Source: JACMLD01 sp044227095
GTDB lineage: Bacteria; Bacteroidota; Bacteroidia; Chitinophagales; Chitinophagaceae
NCBI GenBank assembly: GCA_044227095.1
Contig: JBGAFV010000001.1
Location: 124,001-188,000, forward strand
Direction of reading: 5' to 3'
Length of the DNA: 64,000 bases
Shown here: piece by piece, positions 34,583-43,294 of the stretch
How positions within the stretch are numbered: position 1 is the stretch's first letter
Layout: each line of letters starts with the position of its first letter
Translations under genes and position numbers: made by a program
Notes under the pieces: generated by a model
What the model saw: the letters and a program-made list of their open reading frames with translations, nothing else
Database searches by the model: none
Told to the model about the DNA's origin: nothing

Positions 34583-37390
34583 CTACAAAAACTTCGCTGT
34601 ATAACTTTGCTTATTTTTCTTCAAATCTGCAGGTGTGCCTGAAAAAACAATATTTCCACCATCTGCGCCAGCCTCTGCGCCAAGATCAATTACCCAATCG
34701 GCGCTTTTAATAACATCAGTGTTGTGTTCAATTACCAGTATAGAATGCCCCTGTTCAATTAATGCATTAAAGGAAGCCAGCAATTTTTTTATGTCGTGAA
34801 AATGGAGACCGGTAGTAGGTTCATCAAATATAAAAAGGATATGGCCCTGCGCCCTGCCTTTACCAAGAAAAGAAGCAAGCTTTACACGTTGCGCTTCACC
34901 ACCAGAAAGCGTATCAGAAGACTGGCCGAGTTTAATATAACCTAATCCAACATCCTGCAATGCTTTAATTTTGCTTACCGCATCTTTCTCGTCATTAAAA
35001 AAAGCAATAGCATCATCTACACTCATCTCCAGCACATCATAAATATTTTTGTCTTTAAACTTTACTTCCAGTACTTCTTCTTTAAATCTTTTACCACCGC
35101 ATACCTCGCAGGTAAGGTGCACATCTGCCAGGAACTGCATTTCTACAACCTGTTCACCTTCGCCTTTGCAGGTATCGCAGCGGCCCCCGTCTACATTAAA
35201 AGAAAAATGTTTTGGCTGAAAGCCACGCATTTTGCTCAGCGGTTGTTTTGCATATAGCTCTCTTATTTCATCGTAAGCTTTAATATAAGTAACAGGATTG
35301 CTGCGGCTAGATTTACCAATCGGATTTTGATCAACCAATTCTACCTGGCTTATGTAATCAATATCACCAGTAAGGTTTTTAAAGCTTCCTGCCTTATCTG
35401 TTGATTCACCTTTTAATTTTTGCAAAGCTGGATAAAGAATCTGTTTTACCAATGTTGTTTTGCCACTGCCGCTAACACCGCTAACAGCGCATAAAACATT
35501 CAACGGAAATTCTACATCAATGTTCTTAAGATTGTTTTGTCTTGCACCTTCTATTTTTATTTTCCTGTTCCATTTGCGTACCTGTTTGGGTGGTGCAATA
35601 AAAAATTCTCCTTTAAGATATTTGCCTGTAAGACTGTTATGATTGGCAATTAATTCATCGTAATTGCCTGCCGCTACCACTTCCCCACCCAAATGACTGG
35701 CCAGCGGGCCCATATCTATAATATAATCTGCTTCACGCATTATTAATTCGTCATGCTCTACTACTATTACTGTATTGCCAAGATCACGGAGTTCTTTTAA
35801 TACAATTATCAATCTTTCTGTATCTCTTGAGTGCAGGCCAATTGATGGTTCATCAAGTATATACAGAGAATTGGTGAGGTTGCTTCCCAAACTGCGGGTA
35901 AGTTGTATGCGCTGGCTTTCTCCGCCACTTAAAGAATTTGCAAGCCGGTTAAGTGTAAGGTAACCAAGGCCAACATCCATCAGCGTTTTTATGCGGTGAT
36001 GAATTTCTATCAATATTCTCTTTGCTATCTGTTTATCACTTTCATCCAGCTTTAGCTGATTAAACCATTGTTGCAAATCTTTAACCGGCATTTCACATAA
36101 CTCACCAATGTGCTTGTCTCCAATCTTTACATACAACGCTTCTTTGCGTAAACGATAACCGCCGCAATCGGGGCAAAGCGTTCTTCCCCTATACCTCGAA
36201 AGCAAAACCCTGTACTGTACTTTATATAAGTTTTGTTCTACTTCTTTAAAAAAATCATCAATGCCATTTACAAATTCATTTCCCTTCCACAAGGTTTCGT
36301 ATTCTTTTTTTGTAAGGTCAATAATGGGTTTGTGTACGGGAAAATCAAACTTGCGTGATGCTTTTATAAATGCATCTTTCCAGGCACCAAGCTTTTCTCC
36401 TCTCCACGGCGCTACTGCACCTTCATATATGCTCAGGCGTTTGTCTGGTATTACAAGATCAGCATCAATACCAAGCACCAAAGAAAAACCTTCGCAGGTT
36501 GGACAGGCGCCAAAAGGGTTATTAAAAGAAAATAAATTGGGCACGGGTTCTTCAAATGTAATTCCGTCAAGTTCAAAACGGTTAGAGAAATGCAATAGCT
36601 TTTCGTTGTTTACTTCAATATATACATCTCCTTCGCCTTCATAAAAAGCAGTGTTTACAGAATCGGCAATGCGGTGTTTATCGTCTTCATCAAACTCTTT
36701 TACCACCAGCCTGTCTATTAAAACATACAACTTCTTTTTTGCTGCCGGTTTCCATTTGCTATTTTCTAAAACATCTTCAATGCGTATAACTTCTCCATCG
36801 TACAATCGTGAAAAACCTTTTTGCAAAAGAATATTCAGTTCTTCTTTTATATCTCGATTGGTATGTTGTTTAAAAGGAACAAGCAAAAGCACTTTATCTC
36901 CTGCATTCAATTTAGCAATAGCATTAACTACATCTGTAGTATCATCTTTTTTTACTTCACGCCCGGAAACCGGCGAAATAGTTTTACCTGCCCTTGCAAA
37001 TAATAACCGCAGGTAATCATAGATTTCTGTCATACTACCAACAGTAGACCTTGGAGTTCTTGTAATTACTTTTTGTTCGATGGCTATTGCGGGGCACAAC
37101 CCTTTAATATAATCTACATCAGGTTTATTCATACGGGCCATAAACTGCCTTGCATATGCACTCAGGCTTTCTGCATAACGGCGCTGGCCTTCTGCAAAAA
37201 GTGTATCTATTGTAAGAGATGATTTGCCCGAACCGGAAACTCCCGTTACAACAATGAGTTTATTACGTGGTATAGATACGTCAACGTTTTTTAAATTATG
37301 AACCCTGGCGCCTTTTATAAGAATAGCATTCTCATTATTACTAATATTTACCGCCTTAAAACCTGTCTTTTTTGCTGAAACTACTGCCAT
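34583..37390 (-). CDS. uvrA: Excinuclease ABC subunit A
   Basis: From the ATG at 37390 the protein has 935 residues; a longer frame to 37453 exists but adds an unusual N-terminus. UvrA is the DNA damage sensor of nucleotide excision repair. Both ABC modules are complete: Walker A GVSGSGKSS at the N-terminus and GVSGSGKTT in the second half, signature motifs LSGGESQRIQL and LSGGEAQRVKL, and Walker B regions LYILDEPS and LFIFDEPT. The zinc modules are present (CPTC, CPDCGG, and CDTC with CEVCGG). It is a single gene with a word-repeat spacer at its 3' end. Confidence 0.95.
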   Translation of the reverse strand: MAVVSAKKTGFKAVNISNNENAILIKGARVHNLKNVDVSIPRNKLIVVTGVSGSGKSSLTIDTLFAEGQRRYAESLSAYARQFMARMNKPDVDYIKGLCPAIAIEQKVITRTPRSTVGSMTEIYDYLRLLFARAGKTISPVSGREVKKDDTTDVVNAIAKLNAGDKVLLLVPFKQHTNRDIKEELNILLQKGFSRLYDGEVIRIEDVLENSKWKPAAKKKLYVLIDRLVVKEFDEDDKHRIADSVNTAFYEGEGDVYIEVNNEKLLHFSNRFELDGITFEEPVPNLFSFNNPFGACPTCEGFSLVLGIDADLVIPDKRLSIYEGAVAPWRGEKLGAWKDAFIKASRKFDFPVHKPIIDLTKKEYETLWKGNEFVNGIDDFFKEVEQNLYKVQYRVLLSRYRGRTLCPDCGGYRLRKEALYVKIGDKHIGELCEMPVKDLQQWFNQLKLDESDKQIAKRILIEIHHRIKTLMDVGLGYLTLNRLANSLSGGESQRIQLTRSLGSNLTNSLYILDEPSIGLHSRDTERLIIVLKELRDLGNTVIVVEHDELIMREADYIIDMGPLASHLGGEVVAAGNYDELIANHNSLTGKYLKGEFFIAPPKQVRKWNRKIKIEGARQNNLKNIDVEFPLNVLCAVSGVSGSGKTTLVKQILYPALQKLKGESTDKAGSFKNLTGDIDYISQVELVDQNPIGKSSRSNPVTYIKAYDEIRELYAKQPLSKMRGFQPKHFSFNVDGGRCDTCKGEGEQVVEMQFLADVHLTCEVCGGKRFKEEVLEVKFKDKNIYDVLEMSVDDAIAFFNDEKDAVSKIKALQDVGLGYIKLGQSSDTLSGGEAQRVKLASFLGKGRAQGHILFIFDEPTTGLHFHDIKKLLASFNALIEQGHSILVIEHNTDVIKSADWVIDLGAEAGADGGNIVFSGTPADLKKNKQSYTAKFL

Positions 37391-37669
37391 ATGTGTAATA
37401 TAACTAAGTAAAGTTATCGGAGTTTTACGATCTGCATACGTATTAACACCCAATTATGAATTCTGTTGCAATATTTTTTTTTGAAAGTGATTTTTTTTTG
37501 AAAAAAGTATTATTTTCGGAACACAATTAAAAACCAATATAAAATCCTTGATTAACCATTTAAAAACTCCCCGCCTATAGCAAATATATACTTCGCTTAG
37601 ACAATTTTCCCAAACACACACTGTACACTTAACCAATATCCATTAATTTTTTAAAAACCGTAGAAGTTT

Positions 37670-38251
37670 ATGAAATCACTCTGCAAAAACACAGATCATG
37701 AATTGATCCATTCATTCATGGATGGCGACATGAACGCCCTTGAAACGCTGGTTGTACGTCACAAGGACAAATTGTACACATCTATCCTGTTTATGGTAAA
37801 GGACAAATATCTCGCCGAAGATATTTTCCAGGATGTGCTTATTAAAATTATAGACACTATCCGCGGTGGCCGCTACACTGAAGAAGGTAAATTTTTACCA
37901 TGGGCTATGCGTATTGCACATAACCTATGCGTAGACCATTTCCGTAAAGTAAAAAGAACGCCTGCTATTAAAACAAGCGATGACCGCGACATTTTTGAAG
38001 TGCTTAACTTTACTGAAGACAGCGCTGAAACAAAAATGATGAAACGCCAGAGTCACGACAGGGTTCGCCGTATGCTTGACCTTTTACCAGAAGACCAACG
38101 TGAAGTTATTATTCTGCGCCACTATGCTGAATTAAGTTTTAAAGAAATTGCAGCATTAACAAATTGTAGCATTAACACTGCATTGGGCAGAATGCGCTAT
38201 GGTTTAATTAACCTGAGAAAAATGATGCAGGAAAAACAAATTTCTTTGTAA
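37670..38251 (+). CDS. ECF sigma factor
   Basis: The 193-residue protein has region 2 with LYTSILFMVKDKYLAEDIFQDV and PWAMRIAHNLCVDHFRK, and region 4 with LLPEDQREVIILRHYAELSFKEIAALTNCSINTALGRMRYGL. The pattern is that of the ECF sigma-70 family. It belongs to a type conserved in Bacteroidota without an adjacent anti-sigma gene; none is seen here. Divergent from uvrA by about 280 bases. It probably responds to envelope or general stress, but that is inferred from the family only. Confidence 0.88.
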   Translation: MKSLCKNTDHELIHSFMDGDMNALETLVVRHKDKLYTSILFMVKDKYLAEDIFQDVLIKIIDTIRGGRYTEEGKFLPWAMRIAHNLCVDHFRKVKRTPAIKTSDDRDIFEVLNFTEDSAETKMMKRQSHDRVRRMLDLLPEDQREVIILRHYAELSFKEIAALTNCSINTALGRMRYGLINLRKMMQEKQISL

Positions 38252-38652
38252 TTCTATAACATAACTTTCAGGTAAATTTAATGCCTTCATAAAAATAGTT
38301 ATTGAATCTATGTTTAATTTTACATTGCAATAAATTTGTAAAGATCTTGTCATTCTGGTCCTCCATCTTACCTTTTGAAAATATGATCCGCTTGCTGTGA
38401 GAAGGCTGGAACAGAATGACGCCTAATTGAAAAAATCCCGTTCTTGTAACGGGATTTTTTTATGGCTGATGAATTGAGAATGTGGAAATATGAAAATGTG
38501 GTAAATGTGAAAATGAAGAACCCGGCTTTCAATTAAGAAATTAAAAAAAATAAATCCGCATTTCTTCAACAAACACTGTTCAATCTTAAAAATTATAGTA
38601 ATCTGCATTCCATTTTTGCAAGCGAAGCGTATTTCATTTCCACATTATCACA
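38252..38652. repeat. Spacer with a terminal-inverted-repeat element and a word repeat
   Basis: This 401-base spacer has no gene. GTCATTCTG at 38349-38357 and CAGAATGAC at 38412-38420 form a perfect 9-base inverted pair, a possible miniature element of about 72 bases. Words such as AATGTGGAAAT occur at 38478-38515 and in inverted form at 38631-38655. The latter run overlaps the stop codon of dsbD. The terminator at 38430-38460 lies between these. Confidence 0.6.
38430..38460. terminator. Bidirectional intrinsic terminator
   Basis: AAAAAATCCCGTT at 38430-38442 pairs with AACGGGATTTTTT at 38448-38460, with a 5-base loop. The A and T runs on the two sides make it work for both the ECF sigma gene and the opposing dsbD gene. 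Confidence 0.9.
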
Positions 38653-40644
38653 TTACTTAATTTTTTTAAACGCATCAATACCACACTGCAGCCAATTGGC
38701 ATAATCACTTGTATTGGGTGTGTAGCCAACGGGTAAGGTCAATATTTTTTCTTCGGGCGAAATAATAGCATACAACGGCTGAGATGCATTTTTAAAATTT
38801 TCAGATTGCAGTGTAATGTATTTATCGCCTACAGTTTTAATTGCCTTTTTAGATCCATCACTGTTTGTAAATAAAAACTGTTCACTGTCGGGCAATACTT
38901 TCCTGTCGTCTACATATAATGAAACCCTGATAAACGATTTGTCAATTAATGTTTTTACTTTTTCATTGGGCCATACATTTTCTTCCATTTTGCGGCAGTT
39001 AACACATGCCCATCCTGTAAAATCTATTAAAATTGGTTTGTGCTGTTCTTTTGCCAGTTGCAAAGCTTTTTCGTAATCATTAATCACAACAACTTCTTCT
39101 TTTATTTCATTGTTGTAAATGCTATTAGTAAGTGGCGGCGGAAAGCCACTCACAAGCGAGAGGTTTGCATATTTTGTATTAGTGAGGCCCGGTACCAGGT
39201 ATAGTGTAAATAAAAGAAAGAATATACCCGCTGCAATACGTCCTTTACCTAATTTTTTTGGTGGCGGATCATACGAAAACTTTAAGATGCCAAATAAATA
39301 AAGTGTAAGTGCAAGGCCAATGATTATCCAGAGGGCAAAAAATACTTCTCTCTTTAATAAACCCCAGTGCATTACAAGATCTGCTTTTGATAAATAATTT
39401 AATGCCAGCGCCAGTTCAATAAAACCAAAAACAATTTTTACTGTATTCATCCAGCCACCAGATTTTGGCAACGATGAAAGCCAGTTGGGAAACAATGCAA
39501 ACAATGCAAAAGGAAGGCCTAAAGCCAAACCAAAACCTGCCATAGCAACACTTAATTGAACCGCACCACCATCCTGGTTTAATGCACCTACAAGCAATGT
39601 TCCTAATATAGGGCCAGTACAGGAAAAAGAAACAATGGCCAATGTAAGTGCCATAAAGAAAATACCGCCAATACTGCTTACATTGGATTTTGAATCTGCA
39701 GAATTGGAAAGATTAGAAGGCAATCCAATTTCATAAAAGCCAAAAAACGATAAAGCGAATGCAATAAATACTATTGCAAAAATTATATTCAGCCAGGCAT
39801 TTGTAGATATATTGTTAAGTATACCAGAACTACCAGTATCTAAAAAATAAAATGGTACACTTATTAGAACATAAATCAGGAAAATAAAAAAACCGTATAA
39901 AAAAGCGTTTTTAACCCCTTCCTGTTTATTGCCGGATTTTTTTGTAAAAAAAGAAACCGTTAAAGGTATCATAGGAAAAGTACAAGGCATAATCAAACCA
40001 ATAAGGCCGCCAGCAAAACCCAACACAAAAATTCCCCATAAACTTTTCTTGCCCTCGCCACCTGTACCACCACAATTGTTTACTGGCTTGGTTACATCAA
40101 TGGATTTGCGTATTAATGAACTGGCAGATTCGTTTGATTCTGATAAGCCGCCTTTTTTTGCAAGAAGGTTTCCTGTTGCATCAAAGGAAAAACGAAATGG
40201 CACTTCTTCCGGGCCAATCACACTATCGCCCATAATAGCCATATAGGATATAACCCCTTTTACATCTTTAGAGATTTCTTTCACCTGTAGCGTTATATCA
40301 ATAGTTGCATTGTTTTCAAAATAACGAATGGCCATATTGCCAAGCAATGGCTCATTAGCAGATTTAAGTTCGCCGTTTTCTTTTGTATTGATTATTGAAA
40401 CAAATGATTGTGTTGCAGAATCCGGCTTAATGCGGGTATTAGGCTCGTCGTCCTTCATAGAAGAAGAAAACAATTTCCAGCCTTTTTGTATGGATGCTTT
40501 AAAAGAGAGGGTATATGTTTTATCTGCAGTTTTTACAGCTGTATAATTCCAATCAGCAACTTTTGGAACGCCATTATTTTGTGCAGTTATGCTTAAGGCC
40601 AGCACAGCAAAAACAAGAAAGAGTATAAAATGTTTCATTGCCAA
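38653..40644 (-). CDS. dsbD: Thiol:disulfide interchange protein DsbD with a cysteine-less alpha domain
   Basis: The 663-residue protein has a signal peptide (LALSITAQ), an N-terminal alpha-like immunoglobulin domain (25-155), eight membrane helices (about 200-500) and a C-terminal thioredoxin-like gamma domain with C547-C550 in GWACVNC. The transmembrane pair C221 (MPCTFPM) and C342 (FSCTGP) is present. DsbD carries electrons from cytoplasmic thioredoxin to periplasmic substrates. Its alpha domain should have two redox cysteines; here these positions are I137 and V142. The missing pair is present in the adjacent 151-residue protein (C132, C137), so the two genes probably share the job. The stop codon lies in a repeated word of the spacer. 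Confidence 0.88.
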   Translation of the reverse strand: MAMKHFILFLVFAVLALSITAQNNGVPKVADWNYTAVKTADKTYTLSFKASIQKGWKLFSSSMKDDEPNTRIKPDSATQSFVSIINTKENGELKSANEPLLGNMAIRYFENNATIDITLQVKEISKDVKGVISYMAIMGDSVIGPEEVPFRFSFDATGNLLAKKGGLSESNESASSLIRKSIDVTKPVNNCGGTGGEGKKSLWGIFVLGFAGGLIGLIMPCTFPMIPLTVSFFTKKSGNKQEGVKNAFLYGFFIFLIYVLISVPFYFLDTGSSGILNNISTNAWLNIIFAIVFIAFALSFFGFYEIGLPSNLSNSADSKSNVSSIGGIFFMALTLAIVSFSCTGPILGTLLVGALNQDGGAVQLSVAMAGFGLALGLPFALFALFPNWLSSLPKSGGWMNTVKIVFGFIELALALNYLSKADLVMHWGLLKREVFFALWIIIGLALTLYLFGILKFSYDPPPKKLGKGRIAAGIFFLLFTLYLVPGLTNTKYANLSLVSGFPPPLTNSIYNNEIKEEVVVINDYEKALQLAKEQHKPILIDFTGWACVNCRKMEENVWPNEKVKTLIDKSFIRVSLYVDDRKVLPDSEQFLFTNSDGSKKAIKTVGDKYITLQSENFKNASQPLYAIISPEEKILTLPVGYTPNTSDYANWLQCGIDAFKKIK

Positions 40645-40657
40645 TATTTAAAAAACC

Positions 40658-40690
40658 AAACGGGTTCCTTTTGCAAAGAACCCGTTTTTA
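40658..40690 (-). terminator. Intrinsic terminator between the DsbD genes
   Basis: AAACGGGTTC at 40658-40667 and GAACCCGTTT at 40678-40687 are perfect 10-base arms with a 10-base loop. On the minus strand a T-run follows, so it terminates or attenuates the transcript coming from the 151-residue DsbD-alpha gene before dsbD. Some read-through is possible. Confidence 0.75.
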
Positions 40691-40717
40691 TAAACAAGAT
40701 GATTGTCGCATACAGGA

Positions 40718-41173
40718 CTATCCTCCAATATTAACTTTAAATTCTACTGTTGATGGAGGAAGACATTGCTTTTCATTGCACACCATAAACTCTACACTGC
40801 CCGCAAGATTGGTTTTAATACTTCCCTTCAGTTTTACTACCTGCACAAAATCCACTGTGTTCTCAAAATAATTTACTGTGCCTCCCCATATTTCTTCTTT
40901 CTTTTTAATCACTTTACCTTCTTCTTTTACTTTACCATCCAACCCTGCTAAAGGATTGCTAACAAATTTAAAAGTTGTTGGCAGCGGTCCATCTACCCCA
41001 ACATTTTGTGCATACATGTGATAGTTTGCACCGATGGTTGCAGTCATATGCACTTCATAAACTTTATCGGAGATTTTTTTAGCTGTATAAGTCCATTGAA
41101 CCTGTTTGGCAGACTGGGCATAAACACCGTATGAGAACGCCGACAAAAACAGTAAAAAGTAAAATTTCTTCAT
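40718..41173 (-). CDS. Stand-alone DsbD-alpha domain protein with an intact cysteine pair
   Basis: The 151-residue protein has a signal peptide (SYGVYAQ) and one domain of the DsbD N-terminal type (about 21-150), which transfers reducing equivalents to periplasmic partners. The redox pair is C132 and C137 in VCNEKQCLPP, the pattern expected for this domain. The adjacent DsbD (38653-40644) has the same fold at its N-terminus but with Ile and Val instead of these cysteines. I therefore read this gene as the working alpha domain. An exported single-domain version is common in the phylum. Confidence 0.85.
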   Translation of the reverse strand: MKKFYFLLFLSAFSYGVYAQSAKQVQWTYTAKKISDKVYEVHMTATIGANYHMYAQNVGVDGPLPTTFKFVSNPLAGLDGKVKEEGKVIKKKEEIWGGTVNYFENTVDFVQVVKLKGSIKTNLAGSVEFMVCNEKQCLPPSTVEFKVNIGG

Positions 41174-41261
41174 AATGAATGAGGGAATAATTTACGCAAG
41201 AACGTAAACATCGGTTATAATGTTCTTCAAGATTGTCTTAAATAAAATGTAAAATACTTTT

Positions 41262-41942
41262 TTACACCAGCACAGGCTCATGGCTCATTAATAAAGCCTT
41301 TATTATCAGGCGGCCATCTGTATTTCCCAATGCTGTTGTGCATGCCCTTTCGGGATGGGGCATCATCCCAAAAACATTGCGGCTGCTGTTACAAATTCCG
41401 GCTATATTTCTTGTAGCGCCATTTGGATTGGCTTCATCAGTAATATTGCCCTGCTCATCGCAATAGCGGTAAATAACCTGGTCGTTTGCCTCCAGTTCAT
41501 CCAGTATTTTTTTCTCTGCAAAATATCTTCCTTCGCCATGTGCTACGGGTATTTTAAGGGCTTTATCGGAACCAACGCCTTTTATAAATACATTTTTGCA
41601 AACAAACTGCTGGTTAACATTGCGCAGTAATACACCGGGCAGTAAGTGCGATTCGCATAAAATCTGGAAGCCGTTGCACACACCCAGCACTTTTCCGCCT
41701 TTATTGGCAAAATCAATTACACTTTGCATCATTGGGCTAAAACGTGCAATAGCACCGCAACGGAGGTAATCGCCATAAGAAAACCCACCTGGAAGAATAA
41801 GGCAATCCTCAGTTGAAAACATGCTGATGTCTTTGTCTTTGTGCCAGAGCATAATCACTTCCTGGTTAAGATCATTTTGCAGGGCATCCTGCATATCGCG
41901 GTCGCAATTGGAACCCGGGAATACTACAACACCAAATTTCAT
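41262..41942 (-). CDS. purQ: Phosphoribosylformylglycinamidine synthase, glutamine amidotransferase subunit
   Basis: The 226-residue protein is the amidotransferase that supplies ammonia to the PurL synthetase in purine synthesis. The class I glutaminase nucleophile is in GVCNGFQIL, and the His-Glu pair in MMPHPERA. Other family landmarks are VVFPGSNCDRD at the N-terminus and LPGGFSYGDYLRCGAIAR. A split PurQ implies separate purL and purS genes elsewhere. The gene is not in an obvious pur operon here. A word-repeat spacer begins about 30 bases upstream of its start. Confidence 0.93.
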   Translation of the reverse strand: MKFGVVVFPGSNCDRDMQDALQNDLNQEVIMLWHKDKDISMFSTEDCLILPGGFSYGDYLRCGAIARFSPMMQSVIDFANKGGKVLGVCNGFQILCESHLLPGVLLRNVNQQFVCKNVFIKGVGSDKALKIPVAHGEGRYFAEKKILDELEANDQVIYRYCDEQGNITDEANPNGATRNIAGICNSSRNVFGMMPHPERACTTALGNTDGRLIIKALLMSHEPVLV

Positions 41943-41973
41943 GATAAAACTTATTTGGAAAATGTAAAGATAA

Positions 41974-42284
41974 GACTAAGAGCACAAGGAGAAAAGGAGG
42001 AGGAAAAAATGGTGGAAAAACATTTTGTCGCACTGGGGCTAAGAGAACAAGGAGAGAAAGAGGTTTTGGGGGCGCACAGAGTTATCAGAGAAAAAGAGAT
42101 TGGATGGCTTTATTACTTTAATCGCGTACATAAAACATACTTATTGGATTAATGATACAATTGCAACCAATAGCAAAAAAAAATGAATGCTTCCTCCTTT
42201 TCTCCGCTAGCTCTGCACGACAAAAGTTCTCGCTCTTTTTCTCTTTGACCTCTTAGCCCTCTTTTTCTCCTTTAACCTCTTAGC
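41974..42284. repeat. Spacer of CTAAGAG/AAGGAG words in direct and inverted copies
   Basis: Direct copies of a GACTAAGAGCACAAGGAG-like unit lie at 41974-42000 and 42038-42063; inverted copies lie at 42231-42258 and 42258-42284. The last one overlaps the stop codon (TAA at 42280-42282 on the minus strand) of the DUF6427-like gene. Open frames crossing the region are chance products of the purine-rich words. The 337 bases from 41943 to 42279 contain no supported gene. Confidence 0.7.
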
Positions 42285-43266
42285 TATGAACTGTATAATT
42301 AAGCATAATAACAAAGGAAAAGATAACCCAATGCAGCAATGAAGGAAACCAACGGCCGGGCAGGTAATAATATGCAGCCGCATGAAAAATAGAAAGTGGT
42401 ACCACTACCGGCAACCAATGGAGATAATTAAAACCCGGGTTTAACAAGATAATAAGCACAGAAACCATCAGCAATATCAGCAGCAGGCTCCAGCTTTTAC
42501 GCACCTGTATAAGCATTTTACCAAGGTTTACCTGTACAAACCAGGCGCCTATTAAAAATGGCAATACCATAAACACAATGCCGCCTGTAATCCATAAAGA
42601 AGCGGGCAGTTGCGGCAAATGAAATGAAATAGCAGGAATTACTTTATGCCAGTTCCATTGGCTGGCAAGAAACAAAACCACAAACAAAAAGTAATACGGT
42701 GTTGTAAAACCAAGCAGTGCTACCAGCCATTCTGTTATACGGAATGGCCTTGTAAGAATTAATGCAAACATTAACACCAGCACAAACACCACTGCAGGGC
42801 TATAAATAAGCGGTAATAAACCTACCAGCATGCTTACATTAAAAATTGCTGTTTTAGGGCTATTATGATTGTAGAGATTGGTAAGCCTGTACCATATCCA
42901 TATTAATAAAGAATTTACAAGTAACGGAGCAGAAAACAAATTCCACTCATGTACAAGCGATGTGATGAGTATATACGATAACCCGATTAAGAAATTTGAT
43001 TTTGGCAACAACTTTAAAGAATTGCCAATACGGTTTAAAAGTGTTGCCTGCGCAAACAAAAGAAGAAAAGCAAGAATAGAAAAAACAAGCGGGTTGTTTG
43101 CTGTAAGAGGTTCCAGGAATTTAATAATGATATTGAAAATATAATTATCCCCTTCGTTTACAATATGTTTTTCCGGATGCAGGAAAAACGGAAATTTTAA
43201 CACCAGCGCATACAGCAATAACACCAGTGCATTGCCGGGATTTTTTTGTTTAAAGATTCCGATCAA
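42280..43266 (-). CDS. Multi-helix membrane protein, DUF6427-like
   Basis: The 328-residue protein begins MIGIFKQKNPGNALVLLLYALVLKFPFFL and has about nine to ten membrane helices, without a cleavable signal. The N-terminal segment and the short LHPEK and NEGDNYIF segments after the first helix fit a family I know as DUF6427 of Bacteroidota. Activity is unknown. It is 28 bases downstream of the 510-residue exported protein and on the same strand, so the two may be co-transcribed. Its last codons fall in the word-repeat unit at 42258-42284. Confidence 0.65.
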   Translation of the reverse strand: MIGIFKQKNPGNALVLLLYALVLKFPFFLHPEKHIVNEGDNYIFNIIIKFLEPLTANNPLVFSILAFLLLFAQATLLNRIGNSLKLLPKSNFLIGLSYILITSLVHEWNLFSAPLLVNSLLIWIWYRLTNLYNHNSPKTAIFNVSMLVGLLPLIYSPAVVFVLVLMFALILTRPFRITEWLVALLGFTTPYYFLFVVLFLASQWNWHKVIPAISFHLPQLPASLWITGGIVFMVLPFLIGAWFVQVNLGKMLIQVRKSWSLLLILLMVSVLIILLNPGFNYLHWLPVVVPLSIFHAAAYYYLPGRWFPSLLHWVIFSFVIMLNYTVHS

Positions 43267-43294
43267 GGTTATTGTTTTTTTTAAGGGTTGATGC

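Noticed and set aside
41841..42152. A 103-codon frame across the purQ start and the word-repeat spacer
   Set aside because: It overlaps purQ on the other strand and consists of translated AAGGAG-type words in its second half.
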